Source: Candidatus Gastranaerophilales bacterium (lineage in GTDB: Bacteria; Cyanobacteriota; Vampirovibrionia; Gastranaerophilales; Gastranaerophilaceae). From it: 64,000 bases of DNA. Below, in pieces: positions 44,007 through 52,196 of the stretch (positions within the stretch are counted from its first letter, which is position 1; every line of letters begins with the position of its first letter). The DNA is taken from NCBI GenBank assembly GCA_944325945.1, contig CALVBW010000018.1, forward strand, positions 44,022 through 108,021. Reading direction: 5' to 3'. Below the pieces are notes generated by a model. The model was given only the letters and a program-made list of their open reading frames with translations. It did not search any database and had not been told where the DNA came from. Made by a program: the position numbers and the translations under genes.

Positions 44007-44585
44007 GTTTTCGTTCCAAACCTGAACGTCTTTTGGAACACTTAATACAGTCGGTGTAAAATTCCAGATGTATTTTATATGGGCAGAAACCAGAAAATCC
44101 GCCGTTTTTTGTGCAAATTTGCCAGGTACAGTTAAAATCGCAATATCGACGTTATTTTTTCTTGCAAGATTCGGCAATTTTTCTACGTCAAGTATTAAAA
44201 GTTTTCCGTTTACGGTTGTTCCGATTTTTTTACGATCATTGTCAAAAAGTGCAATAATATTCAATCCGTAATTCGTGAAGTTATCATATTTTGCAAGTGC
44301 CATCCCCAGATTTCCTGCGCCTACAATAAATGCTTTTTTGGTCTTAGAAAACCCTAATGTCTTTTCAATAGAAGTTTTTAATTCATCTACTATGTATCCG
44401 ATTCGTGATTTACCGGAATTATTCAGAATGCTGATGTCTTTTCTTACCTGAGAGTCATCAATGTTTAAAAGCGCTGCAATTTGACCGCTTGAAATATACT
44501 TTTCTCCACTGTTTAAAAAATCCTGTAAAATGCAATGATACAGGGTTAATCTGTTTATAACTTTGTCCGAAATTTTTTTATCCAT
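43968..44585 (-). CDS. rex: Redox-sensing transcriptional repressor Rex
   Basis: Senses NADH/NAD+ ratio. Winged-helix N-terminus with RLTLYHCILQDFLNSG, ISSGQIAALLNIDDSQVRKDIS, then a Rossmann domain with AFIVGAGNLGMALAKY near residues 84-99 and a C-terminal swapped helix. ATG 44585 is preferred over the longer ORF because TATAAT ends six bases before it, predicting a leaderless mRNA. Length then is 205. Confidence 0.93.
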   Translation of the reverse strand: MDKKISDKVINRLTLYHCILQDFLNSGEKYISSGQIAALLNIDDSQVRKDISILNNSGKSRIGYIVDELKTSIEKTLGFSKTKKAFIVGAGNLGMALAKYDNFTNYGLNIIALFDNDRKKIGTTVNGKLLILDVEKLPNLARKNNVDIAILTVPGKFAQKTADFLVSAHIKYIWNFTPTVLSVPKDVQVWNENLMGNFLQFTYNI

Positions 44586-44603
44586 ATTTTTATTATAGCA
44601 CGT

Positions 44604-44635
44604 AAAAAGCACAAGATATTATCTTGTGCTTTTTT
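44604..44635. terminator. Bidirectional terminator between rex and the third pilin
   Basis: AAAAAGCACAAGATA pairs with TATCTTGTGCTTTTT. Serves the pilin and lies just upstream of the rex -10. Confidence 0.85.
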
Positions 44636-44657
44636 GGGGTCTGCAAGGTAAATTTTA

Positions 44658-45395
44658 TTATTTACCGAATAAAACTGCTCTTGCGGAATCTGTAGCCGGT
44701 TCAACTGTTTGCCCGTGGAAGATTACAGGATAAATGTCTGTAATTTCGGATGACTCACATGAGCCGTCTTCTGCATTTAAGCAATGGACTACTGTATTCG
44801 GACCTGTTGAACCATTTACGTCGATAAAACCGTAACATTTATTTTGTACGCTGTCTCCGTCCGTACAGTCGTGTGAATCTTTGTGATACCAGAATGATGT
44901 ACCGTCAGCAAAGGCAAATTTTACATAATTAGCAGTAGTGGCATCCATAGTCGCAGTCATAATGTATTCTCCGTCAGTACATGTACCACCTTGTAGACCT
45001 GAAGGGGTTGTTGTAGTACCGTTGCATGTTCCTGCTACATATGAAAGTTTTGGAGTGGTTGTCTGAGTGCCTTCATTTAAACTTACAGTTGTAGTGTAAG
45101 AATCAGAAATCTCCGTTGCTGACTGCATTCTTTCTTTTAACAGTGCACCCATTGATTTTGCAGTCGTGCCTTCACCTGATGCATCAGCATCCAAAGTTGA
45201 AAAATCAGTGTCTTCTAATGCGATGTTCATTAAAACTGCCTGATTTAATGTTGATAATGCTTTTTTATAAGCTGTTTTAAATTGGGCGCCGTTTGTATTT
45301 GAAATAAGTGTAGGTATCGTCATCGCTGCTACAACACCGATAATACCTAATGTTATCAATACTTCGGCCAGTGTAAATGCATTCTTTTTCATCAT
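44658..45395 (-). CDS. Type IV pilin-like protein (third, without G tract)
   Basis: Short leader MMKKNA, then FTLAEVLITLGIIGVVAAMT; peptidase cleavage after Ala. About 245 residues; the head is Thr/Ser/Asp-rich with several Cys pairs (CTDGDSVQNKC). The ATG follows AAAGG at a normal distance. Unlike the other two pilins it has an ordinary leader, which makes the G-tract leaders look deliberate. Confidence 0.88.
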   Translation of the reverse strand: MMKKNAFTLAEVLITLGIIGVVAAMTIPTLISNTNGAQFKTAYKKALSTLNQAVLMNIALEDTDFSTLDADASGEGTTAKSMGALLKERMQSATEISDSYTTTVSLNEGTQTTTPKLSYVAGTCNGTTTTPSGLQGGTCTDGEYIMTATMDATTANYVKFAFADGTSFWYHKDSHDCTDGDSVQNKCYGFIDVNGSTGPNTVVHCLNAEDGSCESSEITDIYPVIFHGQTVEPATDSARAVLFGK

Positions 45396-45529
45396 ATAGT
45401 TATACCTTTCTGTTTTGTCCAAGTCTGTACATAAAATAGGTTATAAATTTTTTATACCCATTAATTAATTCTTTATAACTATATGTAAAGAAAAATTAAT
45501 ACTTTAGAATTAGATTTATATAATTCTAA

Positions 45530-45844
45530 TTAATTAGATTCTCTTTTTTCTTCTTGTTTAATAAAATCACAGAGTTGTTCAAGTTTTTTATCTTCCATGG
45601 CGTCGATTACTTCTTGAATATCGTGAATTTTGTTAAGAGCAAAGCCGGTTTCTGCGATTAGAACACAGTCGTTGCAGAGTCTGTAGCCGCTGTATTCAAT
45701 TGAGCCTGCAAGGGGTTTTAACTGTCCGCAGCAATCGCATTCAAACATTTCATCAGCAAGTGACGGATCTTCTTCAAGGTCGTCAATTACCATTTGTTGA
45801 ACAACTTCTTGCATTTCTTTTACTATTTCTTCTTGAGATTTCAT
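45530..45844 (-). CDS. Small protein with CxCC...CxxC metal-binding site
   Basis: One hundred and four residues. CDCCGQ near 36-41 and CNDC near 57-60 suggest a zinc ribbon. Both ends are acidic and helical. Not recognised beyond that. Start overlaps the pdxJ stop by one base, so it is the second gene of a pdxJ operon. Confidence 0.6.
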   Translation of the reverse strand: MKSQEEIVKEMQEVVQQMVIDDLEEDPSLADEMFECDCCGQLKPLAGSIEYSGYRLCNDCVLIAETGFALNKIHDIQEVIDAMEDKKLEQLCDFIKQEEKRESN

Positions 45845-46554
45845 TATTTTACCAGCTCTTTCATTTCTTGTACCGCTTGAGGCAGACCTACAAATATTGC
45901 GCGGGAAATTATGCTATGTCCTATATTGAGTTCGTATAAATCAGGTATTTCGTGCATTCTGTGGACATTTTGGTAATTAAGCCCATGCCCTGCATTAACT
46001 TTTAAGCCAAGTGATTGAGCAAGAGCAGCCGAATTTTTAAGTTTTAAGAATTCGGATTCTTCATCCGGCGTTCCGAATTTTTCGGAATATTGTCCGGTGT
46101 GCATTTCAATGAACTGTGCGCCCGTCACGGCAGATGCCTTAACCTGAACTTCTGTCGGGTCTATAAATAAGCTTACCAAGATACCCGCATCTTTCAATGG
46201 TTTAACGAAATTTGTTATTTTATCAAGCTGTCCTGCGACATCAAGTCCGCCCTCAGTTGTAATTTCCTGTCTTTTTTCGGGCACAAGGCATACAGAATGC
46301 GGTTTTATTTCAAGCGCAATCTTCTGCATTTCGTCGGTTACTGCCATTTCAAGATTTAAATTCGTTTTTAAAGTATGAATAAGCGTTCTGACGTCGTTGT
46401 CTTTTATGTGGCGTCTGTCCTCTCTCAGATGTGTTGTAATTGACGTTGCACCGTTAAGTTCGCAAACTTCTGCAGCCTTAATTGTATCGGGTTCAACTCC
46501 GCCTCGGGCGTTTCTGAGCGTAGCGACATGATCTATATTTACACCTAGTAACAT
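45844..46554 (-). CDS. pdxJ: Pyridoxine 5'-phosphate synthase
   Basis: Last ring-closing step of DXP-dependent vitamin B6 synthesis. Marks: LGVNIDHVATLRNARGG at residues 3-19, TTHLREDRRHI near 40-50, CLVPEKRQEITTEGGLDV, EMHTGQYS, and the C-terminal ELNIGHSIISRAI. Length 236 is standard. SD AAGGAG present. Confidence 0.97.
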   Translation of the reverse strand: MLLGVNIDHVATLRNARGGVEPDTIKAAEVCELNGATSITTHLREDRRHIKDNDVRTLIHTLKTNLNLEMAVTDEMQKIALEIKPHSVCLVPEKRQEITTEGGLDVAGQLDKITNFVKPLKDAGILVSLFIDPTEVQVKASAVTGAQFIEMHTGQYSEKFGTPDEESEFLKLKNSAALAQSLGLKVNAGHGLNYQNVHRMHEIPDLYELNIGHSIISRAIFVGLPQAVQEMKELVK

Positions 46555-46565
46555 TGTTTCTCCTT

Positions 46566-47900
46566 TTAGTATTTACTTATTTTCAAAAGTGCCGTATACG
46601 AAGGCAAAATTGTAATTTTTTCATCTTTTTTTGCGGAATTTGTAATAAATTTAACGGCTTTTTTTACGTCAGGCATAACGAGTATTTTTTCCTGCGGAAT
46701 TCCTGCATATTTAAGTCTTGTTGCCATGTCATAGGCACGTTTGCCTGCGGTTACAACAAGCTTTTGTGCGTTTTTGAGTTGTTCAAAATCACTGTCCCAA
46801 AGCCAGGATACGTCACGTCCGTCCGCATAGTCGTCATTTATTGCAATTAATATATTTGAATTTAAATCAACAGTTTTTAATACTTCACTTGCGCCTGCAG
46901 GATTTTTTATAAGTTGGATAAGAGTTTTATGTCCGTTTATAATCCTTGTTTCCGTTCTTCCGAAAATTGAATGGTATGTGTCAAGCGCGTTTTGGATTTC
47001 AGTTTGATTCAAACCGTTTTCAAATGCCGCAGCAATTGCCGCAAGTGCGTTATATGCATTATACAGCCCCACAAGATTGACCCTGAATTCAAAAGATATG
47101 TCATTATATTTTACATGAAGTATTGAATAGTCGTCAAAGATTTTTACTTTTGCGGAATAATCGCACTCAGGACGTTTATAACCGCATTTATCACAAAAAT
47201 AGTGTCCCTGTTGTGCATAAAATCTTTTAGTATATTTTAAGGGTTCCTGACAAATGCAGTTAAAGGCTTCTGACGGAGCATTTGATTCATCTTTGTATCT
47301 GCAATGATATTCAACATCTTCAAAGCCATAGAATATTGTATTATCGTGTTTTGCAAAAGACGCTACAATCGGGTCATCAGCGTTCAAAATCAATTTTAAA
47401 TCAGGATTTTTTGAGATTGCCTCTTTTATAATTTTTGCCGTATAATCCAGTTCACCGTATCTGTCCAGTTGATCTCTGAAAAGATTTGTCACAATGAGGA
47501 TATCGCCTTTTACGTAATCATAAACTTTTGTAAGAAATGCTTCATCCGTTTCTATTACAGCATAATCAAAACGTTTAAAAGGTCGTATATTTAAGGCAAA
47601 AACATTAGCAATACCCGTGAGCATATTGGCGCCTTTGAGATTGTGAATTACGGTTTGATGAGTATTTTCAAGAATATGTGCAGTAAGACCGGAGGTTGTT
47701 GTTTTTCCGTTTGTACCGGTTACGTTTATCAGATTGTTTTTTATGTATTTTTTTGAAAAAGCCAGAAATTCGGGACAAATTTTAAGCGCAATGTAGCCGG
47801 GATAAGATGTTGCGGGTCTTTTAAGAAGTTTTAATCCCATAAAAGACAATTTTGACATTATAAGTGCTGTATAAAATTTTGTTTTAAGAAATAGTCCCAT
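46566..47900 (-). CDS. murT: Mur ligase-family protein MurT
   Basis: MurT with GatD amidates the glutamate of lipid II. Marks: VTGTNGKTTTSGL near residues 58-70, ETDEAFL, VTNLFRDQLDRYGELD, a zinc ribbon CICQEP..CDKCGYKRPEC, then GLYNAYNALAAIAAAF and a C-terminal DUF1727 domain. Length 444 is normal. The usual partner gatD is not adjacent on either side. Pairs of this kind are best known from Gram-positives; here it occurs with kdsA. Confidence 0.93.
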   Translation of the reverse strand: MGLFLKTKFYTALIMSKLSFMGLKLLKRPATSYPGYIALKICPEFLAFSKKYIKNNLINVTGTNGKTTTSGLTAHILENTHQTVIHNLKGANMLTGIANVFALNIRPFKRFDYAVIETDEAFLTKVYDYVKGDILIVTNLFRDQLDRYGELDYTAKIIKEAISKNPDLKLILNADDPIVASFAKHDNTIFYGFEDVEYHCRYKDESNAPSEAFNCICQEPLKYTKRFYAQQGHYFCDKCGYKRPECDYSAKVKIFDDYSILHVKYNDISFEFRVNLVGLYNAYNALAAIAAAFENGLNQTEIQNALDTYHSIFGRTETRIINGHKTLIQLIKNPAGASEVLKTVDLNSNILIAINDDYADGRDVSWLWDSDFEQLKNAQKLVVTAGKRAYDMATRLKYAGIPQEKILVMPDVKKAVKFITNSAKKDEKITILPSYTALLKISKY

Positions 47901-47965
47901 AAGTGTATTCCAATTTTAAATTAATTATTCTATACTTCAAATATAATAATACAAAAGCAGAAAAA

Positions 47966-48334
47966 ATGTATTTATTTATTGCAATAATTTTAATAGCAGA
48001 GTTGATAATTGCAACCAATCTTGTTTGTCTGATAATCAAAGCGGACAAAAAGGTTCTGGCGTTTTCGGAAAAATTAACAGAAGTACGTCCGAAAATAAAA
48101 GGCGGTCTTAATTCGGCAAAAAATGCAGTAGCAAAGCTGGTAGAAGGCGTTCATAAATTAAGCTGCTACGCAGAAAAGAAAAAGCAGGAATATAAAATAT
48201 CAATTATCAAAACAGTTTTGATATATGCACTTTTATTCTTATTGAAGGGTAAAAGCAAAAAATGTTTATCCGCAATGCAGCTCGCAGTCGTTTTGAAAGA
48301 CTGTTGGGACAGGGGTGCGGCTTGTAATTCGTAA
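47966..48334 (+). CDS. Membrane-anchored small protein at head of YtxH cluster
   Basis: One hundred and twenty-two residues; N-terminal membrane helix (LFIAIILIAELIIATNLVCLII), a basic coiled section and a second hydrophobic segment (TVLIYALLFLL). Not recognised. Start at ATG 47966 is preferred because upstream codons overlap the divergent promoter region. It leads three similar envelope genes. Confidence 0.55.
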   Translation: MYLFIAIILIAELIIATNLVCLIIKADKKVLAFSEKLTEVRPKIKGGLNSAKNAVAKLVEGVHKLSCYAEKKKQEYKISIIKTVLIYALLFLLKGKSKKCLSAMQLAVVLKDCWDRGAACNS

Positions 48335-48378
48335 AAAAATATGTTATAATTTCTGAAAAGAAAGTTGAGGTAGGTTAT

Positions 48379-48690
48379 ATGAGCAAAAATAAATCATTTA
48401 TGTTCGGAATGGGTCTGATAGCAGGCGTTATCGGCGGGGTTATAGCCGGTGTCCTGTACGCGCCTAAATCAGGTGAAGAATCAAGACGTCAGTTGAAAGA
48501 AACTGCCTGCAAATTGTACGAGGAAAATTCTCCTGCAATTTCCGAGGCTAAAAAACAGGCACTTGAATCAGTAGATTTGATGAGATATAAATTAGAGAGA
48601 CAGCTTAGAAAATTCACAAATATGTTAAAAAACAGAAAGCTTAGAAAAGCTAAAGAACTGGAAGATGGCGAAAGTGAATTCACATACTAA
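48379..48690 (+). CDS. YtxH-domain protein (first)
   Basis: YtxH (gas-vesicle-like) domain: FGMGLIAGVIGGVIAGVLYAPKSGEESRRQLKE at about 9-41, a single Gly-rich membrane helix followed by APKSGEE. Basic coiled C-terminal part. Predicted envelope-stress-type membrane protein; function unknown. Confidence 0.85.
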   Translation: MSKNKSFMFGMGLIAGVIGGVIAGVLYAPKSGEESRRQLKETACKLYEENSPAISEAKKQALESVDLMRYKLERQLRKFTNMLKNRKLRKAKELEDGESEFTY

Positions 48691-48705
48691 AAGAGGAAAT
48701 TAACT

Positions 48706-49065
48706 ATGGATTTTTCACAAATAGCATTAAATCAGGGACTTACTTTTTTGGCATGGGTAACAAGCGTTGTGCTTGTAGTTGTTGCCGGATTTTTGATAAA
48801 ACTTTTAATAGACTTGTCAAAATTGTCAAAAAATTTAAACGAAACATCAGTTATGCTTAATACCGAATTAAAACCGACATTGCAGGAATTAAGCGAAACT
48901 TTGCATACAATCAATGACCTTGTAAAAAGTACTGATAAAGGTGTCGATAATGTAAAGGATATCATTGAAAAAGTAATCGGAAAAACAAAACTTATATCAG
49001 AATCCATTCTGGGCGGATTTTTAAAAGGTTTTGTTTCAATGATGGGACTTTTTTCAAAAAAATAG
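48706..49065 (+). CDS. DUF948-type membrane protein
   Basis: Membrane helix FLAWVTSVVLVVVAGFLIKLL at residues 14-34, then a long amphipathic region LNETSVMLNTELKPTLQELSETLHTINDLVKS like DUF948. These proteins commonly sit next to YtxH genes, as here. Confidence 0.8.
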   Translation: MDFSQIALNQGLTFLAWVTSVVLVVVAGFLIKLLIDLSKLSKNLNETSVMLNTELKPTLQELSETLHTINDLVKSTDKGVDNVKDIIEKVIGKTKLISESILGGFLKGFVSMMGLFSKK

Positions 49066-49130
49066 CCGTTTTTGGTGATTGAAAAATTACCAAATAAAGT
49101 AAAAATGTAAAAGAAAAGGAGTGAAATAAT

Positions 49131-49400
49131 ATGTCAGCAACAAGATTTTTAGCAGGTTTTATAGTAGGCGGCGCAATAGGAGCCATTACAGGTATCCTTC
49201 TTGCTCCAAAATCAGGTGAAGAAACCCGCGCAATGCTAGCCGATTCAGCAAAAGAAGCTATGAGAAAAGCTGATGAAACTGTAAAAGAAATTCAGTCAAA
49301 AGCAGATGATGTAGTTTCTGATTTGCAGAAAAAAGGCGACGAAATTAAAGACAAGCTTCAAAATCTGATTAATCAGCAAAAACAGGAAGCAGAAGCTTAA
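49131..49400 (+). CDS. YtxH-domain protein (second)
   Basis: Residues 6-35 hold FLAGFIVGGAIGAITGILLAPKSGEETR, a YtxH signature, followed by an Ala/Lys/Asp-rich amphipathic helix. Paralogue of 48379. SD AAAAGGAG. Last gene of the four. Confidence 0.87.
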   Translation: MSATRFLAGFIVGGAIGAITGILLAPKSGEETRAMLADSAKEAMRKADETVKEIQSKADDVVSDLQKKGDEIKDKLQNLINQQKQEAEA

Positions 49401-49437
49401 AAACATTTTAGCGGAGAAATCCGTTTCATACCTAAGG

Positions 49438-49462
49438 AGAGGGCGCAATTTGCGCCCTCTTA
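49438..49462. terminator. Terminator after the YtxH cluster
   Basis: AGAGGGCGCAATTTGCGCCCTCT stem followed by TTATTT; overlaps the end of the convergent 49460 gene. Confidence 0.85.
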
Positions 49463-49834
49463 TTTATTCAAAGCTTCATCAAGTGCTTTTTCAAGAGTGG
49501 CGATTTTAGCTTCCAGAACTTCAACCCTTGATGTGCTTGATGAATTTGTAATAGAGCTTTTCTCCAGCTCTCTTTTATATGCGTTCAACTTTTCTTTTTG
49601 TGCAAGATAAAACTGCCCCATCCAGCAAATTCCTGTGAATAACCCGACACCGAGCACTATAAATGTATAAACCGCAAGATTTAAACTTTTTGTGTATTCG
49701 GGCATGCCAAGGGTTTCTGCTGTACCTTTTATTCCCCAGAGGTGCAAATTCAATATTTCGGGTGCATTTGCAATTGCTATATAGATTACGCCCAAAACCA
49801 AAAGATATGACACAATATTAATAATTCTTTTCAT
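49460..49834 (-). CDS. Two-helix membrane protein with C-terminal coiled coil (LapA-like)
   Basis: Helices at about residues 8-24 and 53-76 (FIVLGVGLFTGICWMGQFYL), then a coiled coil ending VEVLEAKIATLEKALDEA. The layout resembles LapA (DUF1049) proteins, but similarity by eye is weak. Start overlaps the rluD stop by one base. Confidence 0.55.
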   Translation of the reverse strand: MKRIINIVSYLLVLGVIYIAIANAPEILNLHLWGIKGTAETLGMPEYTKSLNLAVYTFIVLGVGLFTGICWMGQFYLAQKEKLNAYKRELEKSSITNSSSTSRVEVLEAKIATLEKALDEALNK

Positions 49835-50754
49835 TAATTTCTCCTGTTTCTGTAAAATTTCAAAACTTTATTAATTTTTTCATCGGGTTCAATTTCTAAT
49901 TCTATTATCTCACCCGTGACAGGTTTTGTAAACCTCAGATAATACGATTGTAAAACCTGCTCATCCGTTTTAACCCTGCCTTCTCCTGCGCCGTAGAGTG
50001 TATCATTGTAGACGGGATGTTTCATGTGACTCATATGAACTCTTATTTGATGGGTTCTGCCGGTGATAAGGGTTAATTCAACATAAGTGGCTTCTTTGAA
50101 CCTTTCCAAGACTTTTAAAAGAGTAACGCTTTCTTTGCCGCCGTCTTTAACAGGGACAATCGCCATTTTATGAGGCTGTTTGGGGTGTCTGCCTATTGGT
50201 AAATCAATTCTGTCCTCATCACCGTTGTAATTTCCTTTTAAAATAGCCCTGTATTTTTTTGTAATGGCGTGGTCTTTAATCTGCTGTGCCAGAAATTCAT
50301 GTGACATATTATTTTTAGCAATCATCAAAAGACCTGATGTGTTTCTGTCAAGCCTGTGAACAATTCCTCTGCGGAATTCTCCGTTTATATCGGAAAGATT
50401 ATCGCCGTATTTATACAAAAGCGCATTAACTAACGTATTTTCCCGCTCCGTTGATGTCGGATGAGTAAGCATGCCGGAAGGTTTATTCACAACAAGCATA
50501 TTTTCATCTTCGTAAATTATATCCAGCGGAATATTTTGAGGTTCAATCCTGATTTCTTCATTTTCCAGTTTTTCAAATTCAATCTTATCACCGTTTTTAA
50601 GATTATAAGCAGGTTTTTTAACGGAATTGTTTACAAAAACTTTTCCGTCTTTAATAAATCCTTGAATTTTTGAACGTGAAATGTCAGAAAACAACCTTGA
50701 AAGGTAGTTGTCAAGCCTTGTATCTTCATCATTTTCGTCAACAAAAATTATCAT
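49834..50754 (-). CDS. rluD: RluA/RluD-family 23S rRNA pseudouridine synthase
   Basis: N-terminal S4 domain (residues about 10-70), catalytic GIVHRLDRNTSGLLMIAK with Asp136, then TRYVELTLITGRTHQIRVHMSHMKHPVYND. Length 306 fits RluD, but RluA and RluC cannot be excluded. Overlaps lspA by four bases, the neighbour it has in many bacteria. Confidence 0.9.
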   Translation of the reverse strand: MIIFVDENDEDTRLDNYLSRLFSDISRSKIQGFIKDGKVFVNNSVKKPAYNLKNGDKIEFEKLENEEIRIEPQNIPLDIIYEDENMLVVNKPSGMLTHPTSTERENTLVNALLYKYGDNLSDINGEFRRGIVHRLDRNTSGLLMIAKNNMSHEFLAQQIKDHAITKKYRAILKGNYNGDEDRIDLPIGRHPKQPHKMAIVPVKDGGKESVTLLKVLERFKEATYVELTLITGRTHQIRVHMSHMKHPVYNDTLYGAGEGRVKTDEQVLQSYYLRFTKPVTGEIIELEIEPDEKINKVLKFYRNRRN

Positions 50755-51215
50755 AATTTCTTTTTGAGTAATATCATTATTATAATTGCAATAACACCGA
50801 CATTTATAAGAATATCCGCAACATTAAACACAGGAAATTCAATAAAATTCAATTCAAAATAATCTCTGACAAATCCGAGTGCAATTCTTTCGTGCAAATT
50901 TCCTCCGATACCAGCAGAAAGCATTGCAAGGAAAAATATTGCTTTCATTGAAATTGTTGAAATATGTCTTATAATATACGCGACAATCCCGCAAATTGCA
51001 ACAACTGAGGCAATTATAAGCACCTCTCTGGAATCTTGCAGAATACTGAATGCAGCACCCGTATTTTCTACATAATTCAGTGATATTAAATCATTTGTAT
51101 AGGAAAATCCGTGTAAAAGCTGGGAAACAATTAAATCAGAAAGATATAAAGTCGCAAATACAAAGAAAGCAAAACAAATTGTAAAGTAGAAATATTTACT
51201 AATCTTCTGGTGCAT
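50751..51215 (-). CDS. lspA: Lipoprotein signal peptidase, Asp-to-Glu at one catalytic site
   Basis: Four-helix membrane aspartic protease that cleaves prolipoprotein signals. Marks: NYVENTGAAFSIL near residues 48-60, GGNLHERI at about 104-111 and FPVFNVADILI at about 127-137. The first catalytic Asp (normally GNxxDR) is Glu109 here; the second, Asp134, is kept. Length 154 is normal. ATG 51215 is chosen because GAGG lies six bases before it; the longer start would overlap the NTF2-like gene further. Confidence 0.85.
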   Translation of the reverse strand: MHQKISKYFYFTICFAFFVFATLYLSDLIVSQLLHGFSYTNDLISLNYVENTGAAFSILQDSREVLIIASVVAICGIVAYIIRHISTISMKAIFFLAMLSAGIGGNLHERIALGFVRDYFELNFIEFPVFNVADILINVGVIAIIIMILLKKKL

Positions 51216-52089
51216 CTTTAACCTCATCTTCGACATTTACTCTTGTCATAATAAAAGCAAGCCCTGCGATATAAACACGGATTTTTTCAGGTGTAATTTG
51301 TTCGGATTTTGAAACGCCGATTGATGCTACATTATATTCATTTTTGCCGTTTTTATTCGCATAAAACATTCTCTCTAAAATATTATCTTCCGGCAGTCTT
51401 CTGAAAACTTCTGCCGCCTGATCCTGCGGATAAGTTATTTCGTCTCTGCCAATAGAGGCTATGGCAAAAGCGTTTTCGGGAAGATCAACCTTTAAAGATG
51501 CAGTATAATATTCATTCGGCGTTACTTTTTCAGGAGAAATTAAATCCATATTAATAAATCTTGTGTCTCCGTATTTCAAAAAAGATTTTTCATTATAAAC
51601 TTTTTCACCTGAAATGAGCCATTTGTTCTTTATTTTTTTAAAATAATACACTCCGTTAGAGTAAGAATGCAATTCACCAAAGAGTTTTACCCCTTCATTC
51701 AGCTGAGTAGTTGTTGCAAGAGAAGTTTCATAGACTTCAGCACTTGCGGTATGCCCGTCAACCGTAATATTTTTAATATCAGTCGTATAAGTTATATCAG
51801 GATAAGATGTCCAGGTATCCTGTATAAGTTTAAAATAGACATCTTTGGTGAACCCGTCTGTATTTACAAAATCCTGTGCGTAAAGATTAAAAAGTCCTGT
51901 GTAATCGTGTTTTGATGCAAATTTTGTTTGTTTTTCCAGAATTTTGCGGATGGTTCTTTCGGCAGTCCTGTCCTGATAATTTTGAATAATTTCGGATTTT
52001 TTATCACTGAAAAATCCTGCCTCTGCAGGCACGTAAAAATTCATAAAAATAAATATACTAACAAATAAAGCCGAAAATGTTTTCTTCAT
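51199..52089 (-). CDS. Exported NTF2-like (SnoaL-fold) protein
   Basis: Signal peptide residues 1-24 (cleavage near AEA). Residues about 40-165 look like an NTF2/SnoaL cone fold: KFASKHDYTGLFNLYAQDFVNTDG and IKNKWLISGEKV. The rest has a beta-rich domain with YTASLKVDLPENAFAIASIGRDEI. Family unknown. TATAAT ends seven bases before ATG without SD. Ends inside the lspA start. Confidence 0.65.
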   Translation of the reverse strand: MKKTFSALFVSIFIFMNFYVPAEAGFFSDKKSEIIQNYQDRTAERTIRKILEKQTKFASKHDYTGLFNLYAQDFVNTDGFTKDVYFKLIQDTWTSYPDITYTTDIKNITVDGHTASAEVYETSLATTTQLNEGVKLFGELHSYSNGVYYFKKIKNKWLISGEKVYNEKSFLKYGDTRFINMDLISPEKVTPNEYYTASLKVDLPENAFAIASIGRDEITYPQDQAAEVFRRLPEDNILERMFYANKNGKNEYNVASIGVSKSEQITPEKIRVYIAGLAFIMTRVNVEDEVKDAPED

Positions 52090-52143
52090 GGTTATAATTA
52101 TACGCTAAAAGTTTAAAAATAGTAATAATGTAAACAAATTATT

Positions 52144-52172
52144 TTGAAAAAGGAACTTATTCATGCTAGGAT
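52144..52172 (+). promoter_or_regulatory. Promoter of leuS
   Basis: TTGAAA, 17-base spacer, extended -10 ATGCTAGGAT as in the M16-like gene. Confidence 0.6.
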
Positions 52173-52196
52173 TTGTTTAACAGGGAGAGAAAAAGA

